A stretch of DNA of 64,000 nt. Source: Anaerobacterium chartisolvens. Its GTDB lineage: Bacteria; Bacillota; Clostridia; Acetivibrionales; DSM-27016. This document shows, piece after piece, positions 18,159 to 28,336 of the stretch (positions are counted from its first letter, which is position 1; each line of letters opens with the position of its first letter). A program made the translations under genes and the position numbers. Under the pieces are notes generated by a model. That model ran no database searches, had not been told where the DNA came from, and was given only the letters and a program-made list of their open reading frames with translations. Location of the stretch: assembly GCF_003337415.1 (NCBI RefSeq), contig NZ_QPJT01000003.1, positions 124,001 through 188,000 on the forward strand, given 5' to 3'.

Positions 18159-20537
18159 ATGAATGAAAGGACAATTAAAATACTGGAGTTTGACAAAATA
18201 GTGGATCAGCTTGCGGGAATGGCGGCATCGGGCATGGGAAAGGAAATTGCCCTTGCGCTTTTGCCCTGTCAAACTCTTACGAAGGTTCAGCAGCTTTTAA
18301 ACGAGACAAGCGATGCGGTAAGCTTTATTGTGAGAAAAGGGAGTCCTCCTTTAGGAGGTATTCATGATATACGGGCAAGTCTTAAAAGGGCTGAAGTGGG
18401 GGCCGTGCTCTCGCCGGGTGAGCTTTTGAAGATTGCTGATGTTTTAAGGGCAAGCAGAAATCTTAAGGCGTATGGCTCAGGAGATGTGCAGCTTAAAGAA
18501 GAAAACGCCGTGAATTCTCTCATTTCCTGTCTTGCGACAAACAGGAGAATAGAGGACAGAATAAGCATTGCAATTGTGAGTGAGGAGGAAATTTCCGACT
18601 CGGCAAGCCCTGCTTTAGGCAGCATAAGGAGACAAATAAGGGATGCCCAGAACTCTATAAAGGATAAGCTGAACGACATAATAAGATCCTCAAGGTATCA
18701 GAAATTCATGCAGGAATCCATTGTCACCATGAGAGGCGACAGGTACGTGGTTCCCGTAAAGCAGGAGCACAGGAGCGAGATACAGGGGCTTGTGCATGAC
18801 TCCTCCTCAAGCGGAGCCACACTGTTTATTGAGCCTATTGCCGTTGTGGAGGCCAACAATAATATTAAGCAGCTTAAGGTCAAGGAGCAGGCCGAAATAG
18901 AGAGAATACTCTATGAGCTGACGGCGGAGGTTTCGGAAATCCTGCCCGAGCTTAGCGCAAACGTATCTATTCTAGCCAAGCTGGACTTTATTTTTGCAAA
19001 GGCAAAGCTGAGCGTTAATTACAAATGTGTCTGTCCCGCTCTGAACAGCCGGGGGAGAGTGACTATAAAAAAGGGAAGGCATCCCCTTTTAGATCCCCGG
19101 ACGGTGGTTCCGGTGGATTTTTGGATAGGCGATAGCTTCAGGACTCTGGTTATTACCGGGCCGAATACAGGAGGAAAGACAGTCAGCCTTAAAACGGTGG
19201 GGCTGTTTACGCTTATGGCTCAGGCCGGGCTTCATATCCCCGCAAATGAAGGCACGGAGATAAATGTTTTTGACAGCGTTTTTGCGGATATAGGAGATGA
19301 GCAGAGCATAGAGCAGAGCCTCAGCACCTTTTCGTCACACATGAAGAATATTGTAAATATACTTGGAGAAGCTTCGGGAAATTCACTTGTGCTGTTCGAT
19401 GAGCTTGGTGCCGGAACAGACCCCGCGGAGGGAGCGGCGCTTGCCATGTCAATACTTGAGTGTCTCCATCAGGCGGGCTGTATCTCTATTGCCACCACGC
19501 ACTACAGCGAGCTTAAAATTTATGCCATGTCCACCAATGGAGTGGAAAACGCGTGCTGTGAGTTTGATGTAAGGACACTGAGGCCGACATATAAGCTGCT
19601 GATAGGAGTGCCGGGCAAAAGCAACGCCTTTGCCATATCAAGCAGGCTGGGGCTTTCTGAGGATATAATACAGAGGGCAAAGGAATTCCTTACGCAGGAG
19701 GACATCAAGTTTGAAGACCTTCTTATGAGTATTGAAGGCAATAGAACAAGAACAGAGGAAGAAAGAATAAAGGCTGAGAGCTACAGGCTTGAAATAGAAG
19801 GGCTTAAAAACCAGCTTGAGGAGCAGAAAAAAAGGCTCGACTCCCAGAAGGACAAAGTTCTCAGAGAGGCAAAGGAGAGTGCAAGACGCATACTTGTGGA
19901 TGCCAAAAGGGAAGCGGGAGAAATACTTTCAGAGCTTAAAAGGATAGAGACGGAGCGCCAGAATGCAGAAAGGGAGAAGGAGGTAGAGAATCTAAAGACA
20001 CGGCTTAAAAATAAAATAAATAAAATTGAGGATTCCCTTACCGAAACGCTAATACCCAAGCAGGGCTATGCCAAGCCCCCAAAAAATCTTAAGCCGGGGG
20101 ACAGCGTGCTTATAATAAGCCTTAACCAAAAGGGCACGGTGGTAAATCCTCCCGGCAATGACGGAGAGGCTCTTATACAGGCGGGTATAATGAAAATAAA
20201 TGTCCATGTGACCAACCTAAGGCTGATGGATGAACAGAAGCTGCAGCCCTCCTCGGTAGGGATGGCAAAAATAGGGGTGTCTAAGTCAAAAACAATTGCT
20301 CCCGAAATTGATCTTAGGGGAATGACTATGGATGAGGCGGAGGAAATAGTGGACAAATACTTAGATGATGCCGCCATAGCGGGACTGCATGAGGTTACGG
20401 TGATACATGGAAAGGGTACGGGGGCATTGAGAAGCGGAATACACCGATTTTTAAAATCCCACGGGCATGTGGAGGCATACAGGCTGGGCAAGTATGGTGA
20501 AGGTGAGACTGGAGTTACTGTTGTGGCACTGAAATAA
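18159..20537 (+). CDS. mutS2: MutS2 (ribosome-collision rescue / anti-recombination ATPase)
   Basis: 792-residue MutS2. The core ABC ATPase shows Walker A GPNTGGKTVSLKT near residue 335, Walker B LFDELGAGTDPAEGAALA near 415 and ATTHYSELK after it. A long charged coiled coil follows (residues ~520-640). The C-terminus has a Smr domain (EIDLRGMTMDEAEEIVDKYL...VIHGKGTGALRSGI) with nuclease activity in relatives. It lacks the N-terminal mismatch-recognition domain of MutS1. In Bacillus and Helicobacter the family splits collided ribosomes or suppresses recombination. AGAAAGG precedes the ATG; the promoter is at 18069. Confidence 0.97.
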   Translation: MNERTIKILEFDKIVDQLAGMAASGMGKEIALALLPCQTLTKVQQLLNETSDAVSFIVRKGSPPLGGIHDIRASLKRAEVGAVLSPGELLKIADVLRASRNLKAYGSGDVQLKEENAVNSLISCLATNRRIEDRISIAIVSEEEISDSASPALGSIRRQIRDAQNSIKDKLNDIIRSSRYQKFMQESIVTMRGDRYVVPVKQEHRSEIQGLVHDSSSSGATLFIEPIAVVEANNNIKQLKVKEQAEIERILYELTAEVSEILPELSANVSILAKLDFIFAKAKLSVNYKCVCPALNSRGRVTIKKGRHPLLDPRTVVPVDFWIGDSFRTLVITGPNTGGKTVSLKTVGLFTLMAQAGLHIPANEGTEINVFDSVFADIGDEQSIEQSLSTFSSHMKNIVNILGEASGNSLVLFDELGAGTDPAEGAALAMSILECLHQAGCISIATTHYSELKIYAMSTNGVENACCEFDVRTLRPTYKLLIGVPGKSNAFAISSRLGLSEDIIQRAKEFLTQEDIKFEDLLMSIEGNRTRTEEERIKAESYRLEIEGLKNQLEEQKKRLDSQKDKVLREAKESARRILVDAKREAGEILSELKRIETERQNAEREKEVENLKTRLKNKINKIEDSLTETLIPKQGYAKPPKNLKPGDSVLIISLNQKGTVVNPPGNDGEALIQAGIMKINVHVTNLRLMDEQKLQPSSVGMAKIGVSKSKTIAPEIDLRGMTMDEAEEIVDKYLDDAAIAGLHEVTVIHGKGTGALRSGIHRFLKSHGHVEAYRLGKYGEGETGVTVVALK

Positions 20538-20651
20538 AGTGTTTGACAATGCTCCGCGCATAAATTAGAATGTTTATTGTTCCGGCAGCTTAAGCTTTGT
20601 TGTCGGGACTTAATATAAAAAGCAGCTTTATGAGATTAAAGGAGAGTTTTT

Positions 20652-22484
20652 GTGAAAAATATTAGACAGGATATAAGGAATATAGCAATAATTGCCCATG
20701 TAGATCACGGCAAAACTACATTGGTTGACGGGATGCTCAGGCAGAGCGGTATTTTCAGAGAGAACGAGCAGGTTCAGGAGAGAGTAATGGACTCCAATGA
20801 CTTGGAGAGGGAAAGAGGTATTACTATTCTTTCCAAAAACACTGCTGTCAATTACGACGGAATAAAAATAAATATAGTGGATACCCCCGGCCACGCCGAT
20901 TTTGGGGGAGAGGTGGAGCGCGTGCTTAAAATGGTCGACGGGGTTTTGCTCCTTGTGGATGCCTTTGAGGGCCCCATGCCGCAGACCAGATTCGTGCTCA
21001 AGAAAGCTTTGGAGCTGGATTTAAAGCCCATTGTGGTGGTTAATAAGATAGACAGGCCCGAGGCAAGGCCTGATGAGGTTGTGGATGATGTTCTGGAGCT
21101 TTTTATTGAGCTTGGAGCGGATGACGATCAATTGGAGTTCCCGGTAATATACGCGTCCTCAAGGGAAGGGTTTGCTGTTTGCGACCTGTATGGAGAGAGA
21201 GTGGACTTAAAGCCTCTGTTTGAAACCATAATAGAAAAGGTGCCGTCTCCTGAAGGCGACGAAGAACAGCCGCTTCAGCTCCTTGTTTCCAATATAGACT
21301 ATGACGAGTATGTTGGAAGAATAGCCATAGGACGTATAGAGAGGGGTAAAATAAAGTCGGGCCAGCAGGCCATTATCTGCAGGAAGGACGGAAGCCTTCA
21401 GAATATAAAAATAGTAAAGCTGTATAAGTTTGAGGGACTTAAGAGGGCCGAAGCTTCCGATGCAAAGCTGGGAGATATAGTATCGGTATCGGGTGTCGGG
21501 GATATAACCATAGGGGAGACAATCTGCGATGTCGGCACCCCGGAGCCTCTTCCGTTTGTCGACATAGACGAGCCGACAATATCAATGAATTTTATTGTAA
21601 ATAACAGCCCTTTTGCGGGGCGCGAAGGCAGCTTTGTAACGTCAAGACACTTAAGAGACAGACTGTTTAAGGAGCTTGAAACAAACGTAAGCTTAAGGGT
21701 GGAGGAGACTGACGCCGCGGACTCGTTTAAGGTGTCGGGAAGAGGAGAGCTCCACCTGTCCATACTCATAGAGACAATGAGACGGCAGGGCTATGAATTT
21801 CAGGTATCCAAGCCCACCGTTATTATGAAGATCGTTGACGGGGAGGAGCACGAGCCTGTTGAATACCTCACAATAGATGTGCCGGAGGAATTCATGGGTG
21901 TTGTAATGGAAAAGCTGGGAACGAGAAAGGCAGAGATGGTGAATATGCATTCCGCCAATCAGGGATACATGAGGCTTGAATTTAAGATTCCGGCAAGGGG
22001 GCTTATAGGCTATCGTTCGGAGTTTTTGACCGATACAAAGGGAAATGGAATAATGAATCACGTATTCGACAGCTTTGAGTCGTATAAGGGAGAAATATCT
22101 TCAAGACAAAGGGGCTCAATGATTGCGTGGGAGCAGGGGGAAGCGGTTACCTATGGGCTTTACAATGCTCAGGAGAGAGGCACGCTGTTTATTGATGCCG
22201 GAGTCAAGGTATATGAGGGAATGATTGTAGGTGAAAATGCCAGAAGTGAGGATATAGTGGTTAACGTGTGCAAGAAAAAGCATGTTACAAACATGAGGGC
22301 ATCGGGGTCAGATGAGGCTTTGAGGCTGACAACCCCTACAATTCTGAGTTTGGAGCAGGCTTTGGAGTTTATTACCGATGATGAACTAGTTGAAATAACA
22401 CCCAAGAGCATAAGGCTGAGAAAAAAGATTCTCGACACTGAGATGAGGGCTAAGCAGGGGTCTAAGGCAAAAAAAGGACTTTGA
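20652..22484 (+). CDS. typA: Translational GTPase TypA/BipA
   Basis: 610-residue ribosome-associated GTPase involved in 50S assembly and stress growth. The G-domain motifs are complete: [15 protein letters not shown] (G1), RGITI (G2), [14 protein letters not shown] (G3), [13 protein letters not shown] (G4). EF-G-like domains follow, and the C-terminal TypA domain contains NPRGxLIGYRSE-like sequence ([19 protein letters not shown]). The start is GTG 20652 after AAAGGAGAG. It lies 114 bp after mutS2 and 25 bp before mltG. Confidence 0.97.
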   Translation: MKNIRQDIRNIAIIAHVDHGKTTLVDGMLRQSGIFRENEQVQERVMDSNDLERERGITILSKNTAVNYDGIKINIVDTPGHADFGGEVERVLKMVDGVLLLVDAFEGPMPQTRFVLKKALELDLKPIVVVNKIDRPEARPDEVVDDVLELFIELGADDDQLEFPVIYASSREGFAVCDLYGERVDLKPLFETIIEKVPSPEGDEEQPLQLLVSNIDYDEYVGRIAIGRIERGKIKSGQQAIICRKDGSLQNIKIVKLYKFEGLKRAEASDAKLGDIVSVSGVGDITIGETICDVGTPEPLPFVDIDEPTISMNFIVNNSPFAGREGSFVTSRHLRDRLFKELETNVSLRVEETDAADSFKVSGRGELHLSILIETMRRQGYEFQVSKPTVIMKIVDGEEHEPVEYLTIDVPEEFMGVVMEKLGTRKAEMVNMHSANQGYMRLEFKIPARGLIGYRSEFLTDTKGNGIMNHVFDSFESYKGEISSRQRGSMIAWEQGEAVTYGLYNAQERGTLFIDAGVKVYEGMIVGENARSEDIVVNVCKKKHVTNMRASGSDEALRLTTPTILSLEQALEFITDDELVEITPKSIRLRKKILDTEMRAKQGSKAKKGL

Positions 22485-22509
22485 TTTAAATCGGCGGGGT
22501 GAGTATGGC

Positions 22510-23643
22510 ATGAGCGAAGATGCCTCGGAAAAGGACGGAAGATATAGTGTGAGAAATAAGATCTTTTTAAGATTGTCGGTATTTGTGCTTATTGTGCTTT
22601 TAACGGCGGCAAGCTGCATGTTTTCATATAAATATGTTATGAAAAATGTAATAAGGAACGAGCAGGCAGCCATAAGCATTCTGCCGGAGGATGAGGTTCA
22701 TATAAGCATACCAAGGGGCTCCGGCACGGGACATATAGCCGATATTCTTAAAGAAAACAAGATAATAAGCAGCACCGGGATGTTTAAGCTCATCTCAAAA
22801 ATTAATGGCTTTGACGGAGCCTATAGATCGGGAGAGCATATTGTCAGCCCTAAGCTGGGATATGTTGAAATAATGGCTGTTTTAACGGGCGATCCCCTCC
22901 CTGATCCCGGTATGAAGGTTACCATTCCCGAGGGCTATAATTACAAGCAGCTTGTTAAGCTTTTAAGCGAGAAAGGGCTTATTGATGAGAATGAGTTTGC
23001 AAGGGTAGTGCACAGCGAAGAGCTTGGCTTTGACTTTTTAAAGGATATACCAAAGGACAGGGAGCACCGCCTTGAAGGGTATTTGTTCCCCGAAACGTAT
23101 GAGTTTGAAGCTAAGGACGGCAGGGAAAAGGAAATAATAAATAAGATGCTGGAGCAGTTCGGGAAGGTTTTTACAGCAAAGCAGCGTGACAGGGCTAAAG
23201 AGCTGGGAATGAGTACCGACGAGATAATAACTCTTGCTTCGATTATCGAGAGAGAGGCAAGGGTGTCGGGGGAGCGGGCAAGAATATCGGGAGTTTTTTA
23301 CAACAGGCTAAAGAGCAAGGATAAGACGCTCAGAAGACTTCAGTCCTGTGCTACAATACAGTATATACTTTACAGCCAAACGGGAAAGATAAAGGATGTA
23401 ATACTTAATGAGGATACCGAAATTGACAGCCCGTATAACACGTATATACATGAGGGGCTTCCTCCGGGGCCAATATGCAGCCCGGGAGAGGAATCAATAA
23501 TGGCGGCTCTTTATCCTGAAGACCACAGCTATATGTTTTTTGTTGCAAAAGAGGACGGAAGCGGAGAGCATTTCTTCTCAAAGACCTATAATGAGCACCT
23601 TAGCGCACAGGCAAAGGCTCAAAGGACGTTAAAGAGCAGATGA
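22510..23643 (+). CDS. mltG: Endolytic murein transglycosylase MltG (YceG-like)
   Basis: 377-residue membrane protein that cuts nascent glycan strands, setting peptidoglycan chain length. One N-terminal membrane helix (LSVFVLIVLLTAASCMFSY) is followed by a LysM-like segment and the YceG domain with the catalytic Glu region LASIIEREARVSGERARISGVFYNRL and NTYIHEGLPPGPICSPGEESI. The ATG follows GGGGTGAG. Together with trmR and trhP it forms the conserved yrrL-yrrM-yrrN type block of Firmicutes. Confidence 0.95.
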   Translation: MSEDASEKDGRYSVRNKIFLRLSVFVLIVLLTAASCMFSYKYVMKNVIRNEQAAISILPEDEVHISIPRGSGTGHIADILKENKIISSTGMFKLISKINGFDGAYRSGEHIVSPKLGYVEIMAVLTGDPLPDPGMKVTIPEGYNYKQLVKLLSEKGLIDENEFARVVHSEELGFDFLKDIPKDREHRLEGYLFPETYEFEAKDGREKEIINKMLEQFGKVFTAKQRDRAKELGMSTDEIITLASIIEREARVSGERARISGVFYNRLKSKDKTLRRLQSCATIQYILYSQTGKIKDVILNEDTEIDSPYNTYIHEGLPPGPICSPGEESIMAALYPEDHSYMFFVAKEDGSGEHFFSKTYNEHLSAQAKAQRTLKSR

Positions 23644-23679
23644 CGGTATGGATTTTAATGATTGGAGAAGCTGCCGGCT

Positions 23680-24327
23680 ATGATTTGCTATGACTATATC
23701 AACGATTATATACGGAAAACAATAAGAGCTAATGAGGGAATTCTGGCTGAGCTTGAAGCTTTTGCGAGGGAGAACCACGTACCCATAGTACATCCTGAGG
23801 TTGCGCGCCTGATTACAGTACTCGGCAGAATGGCAAAGCCCCGCAGAGTGCTTGAGGTAGGTACTGCCATAGGCTACTCCGCCATACTGTTTTCAAGCAT
23901 ACTGGCGCCGGACGGAAAAATTGACACCATAGACAGGTATGAGCTTATGCTGAACCGGGCAAGGGACAACATAAGCAGGGCGGGGCTTGGTGAGGTCATT
24001 AACATAATACAGGGAGACGCGCTGGAGGTATTAAGCTGTCTTGACAAAAGCTATGATATCATATTTCTGGATGCTGCCAAAGGCCAATACTGTGAATTTT
24101 TGCCACACTGCATTCGAATGCTGAGTGAAGGAGGGCTTATAATATCCGACAACGTGCTGTATAAGGGTATGGTAGCCAGTGACTGCCTTGTTGTAAGGCG
24201 CAAAAAGACCATTGTAAAAAGGATGAGGAGTTATCTCAACGCGATTTGCACGGATGAGAGACTGGACACCAGCATAATCCCCATAGGGGACGGAGTGGCA
24301 TTATCGTATAAGGTAGGGGGAGGCTAA
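23680..24327 (+). CDS. trmR: tRNA 5-hydroxyuridine methyltransferase TrmR (YrrM-like SAM O-methyltransferase)
   Basis: 215-residue class I SAM methyltransferase of the caffeoyl-CoA O-methyltransferase family. Motif I is VLEVGTAIGYSAILFSSIL; DTIDRYE holds the acidic ribose-binding residue; the metal-site region is IIFLDAAKGQY and LIISDNVLYKG. In Bacillus subtilis the orthologue at this position, YrrM/TrmR, methylates 5-hydroxyuridine at tRNA position 34. The adjacent U32 (TrhP) gene, which makes that hydroxyuridine, supports the same role here. ATG 23680 is chosen; a TTG at 23662 is the alternative start. Confidence 0.87.
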   Translation: MICYDYINDYIRKTIRANEGILAELEAFARENHVPIVHPEVARLITVLGRMAKPRRVLEVGTAIGYSAILFSSILAPDGKIDTIDRYELMLNRARDNISRAGLGEVINIIQGDALEVLSCLDKSYDIIFLDAAKGQYCEFLPHCIRMLSEGGLIISDNVLYKGMVASDCLVVRRKKTIVKRMRSYLNAICTDERLDTSIIPIGDGVALSYKVGGG

Positions 24328-24415
24328 GGTACGGGGACACACCTCTCCGAAAGAGGTACGGGGACACACCTCTCCTGCGTCGAGGAATGTCCCCGAATGT
24401 CCCCGGAATGTCCCC
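24328..24415 (+). repeat. Compound REP-like cluster, family a
   Basis: Two direct copies of a 21-bp unit containing GGTACGGGGACACACC (24328-24348 and 24355-24375), followed by three stacked short arms, GAGGAATGTCCCC, GAATGTCCCC and GGAATGTCCCC (24382-24415). GGGGACA and TGTCCCC can pair. It sits exactly between the trmR stop and the trhP ribosome site. Relatives lie at 43958, 46128, 48803, 51023, 51995, 58010, 58230 and 58471. Confidence 0.85.
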
Positions 24416-24431
24416 ATTTTAGGAGGAAATG

Positions 24432-25661
24432 ATGAAGAAGGTTGAGCTGCTTGCACCTGCGGGAAATCTTGAGAAATTGAAAATGGCTATAGCATATGGA
24501 GCGGATGCGGTATATGTTGGAGGAGAAGAGTACGGCCTCAGGGCGTCTGCCGGCAATTTCGCCGGGGAGGACATGAAAAAAGGTATTGAATTCGCTCACG
24601 CAAGGGGCAAAAAGGTTTACCTTACCATGAACATCATACCCCACAATACCGATCTGGAGGGCATGGGAGAATATGCCGAGGCGGTGTCCGCCATGGGAAT
24701 TGACGCAATAATACTGTCCGATCCCGGTGTATATTCCATCGTTAAGGAAGCAGTACCGGAGATGGAGATACACTTAAGCACGCAGGCAAACAACACCAAC
24801 TGGAGAAGCGCGAGGTTCTGGCATGAGCATGGTGTGAAGAGAATTGTAGTGGCGCGGGAGCTTTCACTGAAGGAAATACGGGAGATAAGAGAAAAAGTGG
24901 ACGACAGTCTGGAACTGGAGCTGTTTGTACATGGCGCAATGTGTATTTCCTATTCGGGAAGATGCCTTCTAAGCAGCTATATGACAGGCCGTGACTCCAA
25001 CAGAGGTCTGTGCGCGCACCCTTGCAGATGGAAATACCATCTGGTTGAGGAGAAAAGGCCCGGGGAGTATATGCCTGTGGTGGAAAATGAAAGAGGAACG
25101 TTTATATATAATTCAAAGGATCTCTGTATGATTGAGCATATACCCGAGATGATAAGCTCGGGCGCTTGCAGCTTTAAAATAGAGGGCCGCATGAAAAGCT
25201 CATATTATGTAGCAACTGTAGTGAAAGCTTACCGTCAGGCTATAGACAGGTATTATGAAAATCCCGAGGGCTACAGCTTCGACCGCTTCTGGGCTGAGGA
25301 AATCTCAAAGGCCAGTCACAGAGAGTATTCCACAGGATTTTATTTTGGAAGGCCTATGGAAGGCGGACAGATCTACCATACAAGCTCGTATATAAGGGAG
25401 TATGATTTTGTCGGGCTGGTAAAGGCTTATGACAGTAATACGGGTATTGCTACGGTAGAGCAAAGAAACCGTATGCAGTCGGGAGAGGAAATAGAGGTTG
25501 AGACTCCCGAAGGAAGATATTTTAACCACATAATAGCGGGGATGAAAAATGAAGACAATGAGGATATTGATTCTGCTCCCCACCCTCAAATGACTGTTTA
25601 TATGCCCATTGACAGAGAAATTCCGGAATATACTATTTTAAGAAGAAAATCAAAGCAATAA
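24432..25661 (+). CDS. trhP: U32-family tRNA hydroxylation protein TrhP (peptidase U32-like)
   Basis: 409-residue member of the peptidase U32 family. It begins KKVELLAPAGNLEKLKMAI and has the family signature ELFVHGAMCISYSGRCLLS and the cysteine region RGLCAHPCRWKY. The family is now known to make 5-hydroxyuridine in tRNA (TrhP/RlhA group), using prephenate-derived chemistry in E. coli. The neighbour trmR methylates that product in Bacillus. Here a single U32 gene stands where Bacillus has two (yrrN, yrrO). AGGAGG is five bases before ATG 24432; the ATG at 24429 is closer than usual. A REP cluster separates it from trmR. Confidence 0.9.
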   Translation: MKKVELLAPAGNLEKLKMAIAYGADAVYVGGEEYGLRASAGNFAGEDMKKGIEFAHARGKKVYLTMNIIPHNTDLEGMGEYAEAVSAMGIDAIILSDPGVYSIVKEAVPEMEIHLSTQANNTNWRSARFWHEHGVKRIVVARELSLKEIREIREKVDDSLELELFVHGAMCISYSGRCLLSSYMTGRDSNRGLCAHPCRWKYHLVEEKRPGEYMPVVENERGTFIYNSKDLCMIEHIPEMISSGACSFKIEGRMKSSYYVATVVKAYRQAIDRYYENPEGYSFDRFWAEEISKASHREYSTGFYFGRPMEGGQIYHTSSYIREYDFVGLVKAYDSNTGIATVEQRNRMQSGEEIEVETPEGRYFNHIIAGMKNEDNEDIDSAPHPQMTVYMPIDREIPEYTILRRKSKQ

Positions 25662-25677
25662 GAGATTTTATGAATAA

Positions 25678-25724
25678 ACAGGCCCCTTTCATGGCAGACT
25701 TAGAAAATGAAAGGGGCTGTTTTT
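25678..25724 (+). terminator. Terminator-like hairpin overlapping the PBP gene's translation start
   Basis: Left arm 25678-25692 (contains GGCCCCTTTCAT) and right arm 25707-25720 (ATGAAAGGGGCTGT), one bulge, then a T-run ending at 25724. The start codon ATG 25725 follows immediately. The right arm also holds AAGGGG, the only plausible ribosome site for the PBP gene. Confidence 0.8.
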
Positions 25725-27374
25725 ATGTATAAAAATAGAAGTAAATTGATTTTTATAGTCGTATGTGTATTGATGCTTTCTCTGGCTGTACGCATTTTTT
25801 ATCTTCAGACATACGCGGCAGACAAGCTTTCTAACGCCGCATCATCACAGAGAATATCCAGCTCCGTAATACAGAAGCCCAGAGGTAATATATTGGACAG
25901 GAACGGAATAGCCTTTACGGGAAGAAATAAAAGGGCAATGATTGTGCTGAAGCCTCTTTATTTAAGAGGCAGGGAGGACGACATAAGAAAAGCTGCAAGT
26001 ATTCTTGGAGTTAACTTTAACACTATAAGAAGAGAAATAGACGTAAGACAGCAGCCTATTATATTTGAAGCGGATCAATATATAAAAGACAGAATTTTAA
26101 GAGAAAACATACAGGGCATATCGGTAATTAACTACATGGACAGGTACGGCCCGGATAGTCTGGCAAGACATGTGGTGGGATACTTAAACAGTGTTGATAA
26201 GACGGGAGAGGCAGGTATTGAAAAAAGCTATGATGAGCTGCTTAAGTATGCTCAGAAAAACTTTGTGGGCATTATCACAGACGCAAAGAATAATGCGCTC
26301 CAGGGCATGGGCTACAGGCTGGTGGCTGAGGATACCGCTAAAAAGGTAAATGTTAGGCTGACTCTGAACTATCATATTCAGAAGATAGTAGAAGAGGTTA
26401 TGGACAGCAACTCCATAAAAGGGGCTGTTGTTGTGGAGGCTGTTGACAGCGGGGACATAGTTGCCATTTCAAGCAAGCCGGATTTTGATCCTGATAATGT
26501 CCAGGCATTTCTTAACAGCTCTGAAAAGGAGCTGTTTAATAAGGCGGTCGCATCATACAATATGGGTTCCATATTTAAAATTATTGATGCAGCGGAGGCT
26601 CTGGAGGGGAATGTAGGATATATGGAGGAGTATTTCTGTGGAGGCTCCGTAAAGCTGGGGAACAGGGTGTTTGGCTGCCACAAGGAGGAGGGGCACGGCT
26701 GGGTTGACTTAAAAAAGGCATTTGCAATGTCCTGTAACTCATATTTCATTGAGATGGGAATAAAATTAGGGCATGGCAACATAATTGACATGGCAAAGAG
26801 GTTTGGGCTTGGAAGCACTACGGGAATAAAAGCTCAGGGAATAAGTGAATCTGCCGGGCGGCTGCCTTCAAAAACAGAAAACCATACAAAAGGAGACACT
26901 GCAAACATGTCCATAGGTCAGGGGGAGGTTATGGTCACTCCCGTGCAGGTTGCGGATATAGTTGCAACTGTTGCAAACGGGGGAGTTAAGAACAAAATCA
27001 ACATAGTGGATTCAATAGTGGATGATGAGGGGAACATATTAAAAAAAGTACGCGTGACCGAAAGCAGAAGAATAATACGAAGGGACACCGCTGAGATTAT
27101 TAAAGAGCTTATGGAGGAAGTAATAACAAACGGTACGGGAACAAAAGCCAATCTTGATGAATTCGGAGGGGCAGGGGGTAAGACAGGGAGCGCCGAAACA
27201 GGGCAGCTTATTGACGGGCAAAGCGTCGTGCAGGCATGGTTTGCGGGATATTTCCCTGCCAAACAGCCTAAATATGCTGTGGCTGTGTTTGTGGAAAACG
27301 GTAAAATGGGTAATGAGGCAGCCGCACCTGTATTTAGGCAAATAGCAGAGGAGATTATGAAAAAGGGATATTGA
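25725..27374 (+). CDS. Class B penicillin-binding protein (SpoVD / FtsI-like transpeptidase)
   Basis: 549-residue bitopic transpeptidase that cross-links peptidoglycan. It has an N-terminal membrane helix (LIFIVVCVLMLSLAVRIFYLQ), then the PBP dimerisation domain with RGNILDRNG, then the catalytic domain. The active-site serine is in SIFK (residue ~282), SCN is near 336 and KTGSAET near 486. There is no PASTA domain. At 549 residues it is shorter than typical PBP2B or SpoVD, so the paralogue cannot be fixed. The start is ATG 25725; ATG 25707 would lie inside a terminator stem. The neighbouring tRNA genes do not suggest a partner. Confidence 0.9.
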   Translation: MYKNRSKLIFIVVCVLMLSLAVRIFYLQTYAADKLSNAASSQRISSSVIQKPRGNILDRNGIAFTGRNKRAMIVLKPLYLRGREDDIRKAASILGVNFNTIRREIDVRQQPIIFEADQYIKDRILRENIQGISVINYMDRYGPDSLARHVVGYLNSVDKTGEAGIEKSYDELLKYAQKNFVGIITDAKNNALQGMGYRLVAEDTAKKVNVRLTLNYHIQKIVEEVMDSNSIKGAVVVEAVDSGDIVAISSKPDFDPDNVQAFLNSSEKELFNKAVASYNMGSIFKIIDAAEALEGNVGYMEEYFCGGSVKLGNRVFGCHKEEGHGWVDLKKAFAMSCNSYFIEMGIKLGHGNIIDMAKRFGLGSTTGIKAQGISESAGRLPSKTENHTKGDTANMSIGQGEVMVTPVQVADIVATVANGGVKNKINIVDSIVDDEGNILKKVRVTESRRIIRRDTAEIIKELMEEVITNGTGTKANLDEFGGAGGKTGSAETGQLIDGQSVVQAWFAGYFPAKQPKYAVAVFVENGKMGNEAAAPVFRQIAEEIMKKGY

Positions 27375-27379
27375 AAATG

Positions 27380-28018
27380 CTATTTTATTGAAAGCACCTC
27401 GGACAGCTCCTTCATTTTTTTATCTCTGGGAGAATAAGCAGGAAAGCCTATGGGTATGAGGCTTATGAATCTATTCTCGGCAGGCTCTCCAAGAATTTTA
27501 TTGATTTCTTCTCCCGCAATGGCAGGATCATTCATCCAGCATGCCCCATAGCCCTTTTCATGCACAGCCAGAAGCATATTCTGCACTGCGGCGCCTATGG
27601 ACAGCAGATCATAATTTCCATACATCCTCATAATGGCATCATCTTCATAGCCGCAATCCTTAAAGGCTGATATAAGAGTGGGATCGACATACTTTACCGC
27701 CGTCATAAATACCGCTATATTAACGGGAGCCTTTACAAAAAAAGTTGACATCTTCCTTCTGGAGGACAAATACTCATTTGACAGCTCTCCGCTCTTAACC
27801 GCCAATATGCTCTCTGTCTTTCTAACGACGGCTTCCTCTATCTTATGTATTATCTCCCTGTCTCTTATTGCTACAAATCTCCAGCACTGGCTGTTGCAGC
27901 CACTGGGCGCGCTTATGGCGGCACTGATAAAGTATTCTATGTCCTCTTGGGGTATATCTCTATCTTCAAATTTTCTGATACTTCTTCTTTTAGATGCAAA
28001 TTCTAAAAAATTACTCAT
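27380..28018 (-). CDS. Nitroreductase-family FMN oxidoreductase
   Basis: 212-residue flavoprotein of the nitroreductase fold. Visible are RRSIRKFEDRDIPQEDIEYFI and APSGCNSQCWRFVAI (FMN phosphate and ring contacts), then GAAVQNMLLAVHEKGYGACWMNDP and ISLIPIGFPA. Members use NAD(P)H to reduce nitro compounds, quinones or other acceptors; the physiological substrate is unknown. GGAGGCTATGC precedes the minus-strand ATG. It is convergent with the PBP gene, leaving only 5 bp between the two stops. Confidence 0.92.
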   Translation of the reverse strand: MSNFLEFASKRRSIRKFEDRDIPQEDIEYFISAAISAPSGCNSQCWRFVAIRDREIIHKIEEAVVRKTESILAVKSGELSNEYLSSRRKMSTFFVKAPVNIAVFMTAVKYVDPTLISAFKDCGYEDDAIMRMYGNYDLLSIGAAVQNMLLAVHEKGYGACWMNDPAIAGEEINKILGEPAENRFISLIPIGFPAYSPRDKKMKELSEVLSIK

Positions 28019-28336
28019 TGCATAGCCTCCTTAAACTGTAAATGTTTGTTAATGTAATTATAGCATATTGTTATTTATAAAGCCATGAAGCACTCAGACA
28101 AGGGTGCATAAATTATATCTGACACAGTTATTCCGGAAATCGCCATAGGGATTACAATTGAAGCACCTTTTTCACATAACAGCATAATTATCCAAAAAAT
28201 GGTTAAAAAGAGCCAATATATTATGGCGTTTTATTCCAAATCCAGATTTTTAATAAGCTCCCTATCTATCTTCCGCTCACTTCGAGGGGAAGGAAAAGAA
28301 GGTCCATGTAGGTTTTGCTGGTCTTCTAAGCAGCAA

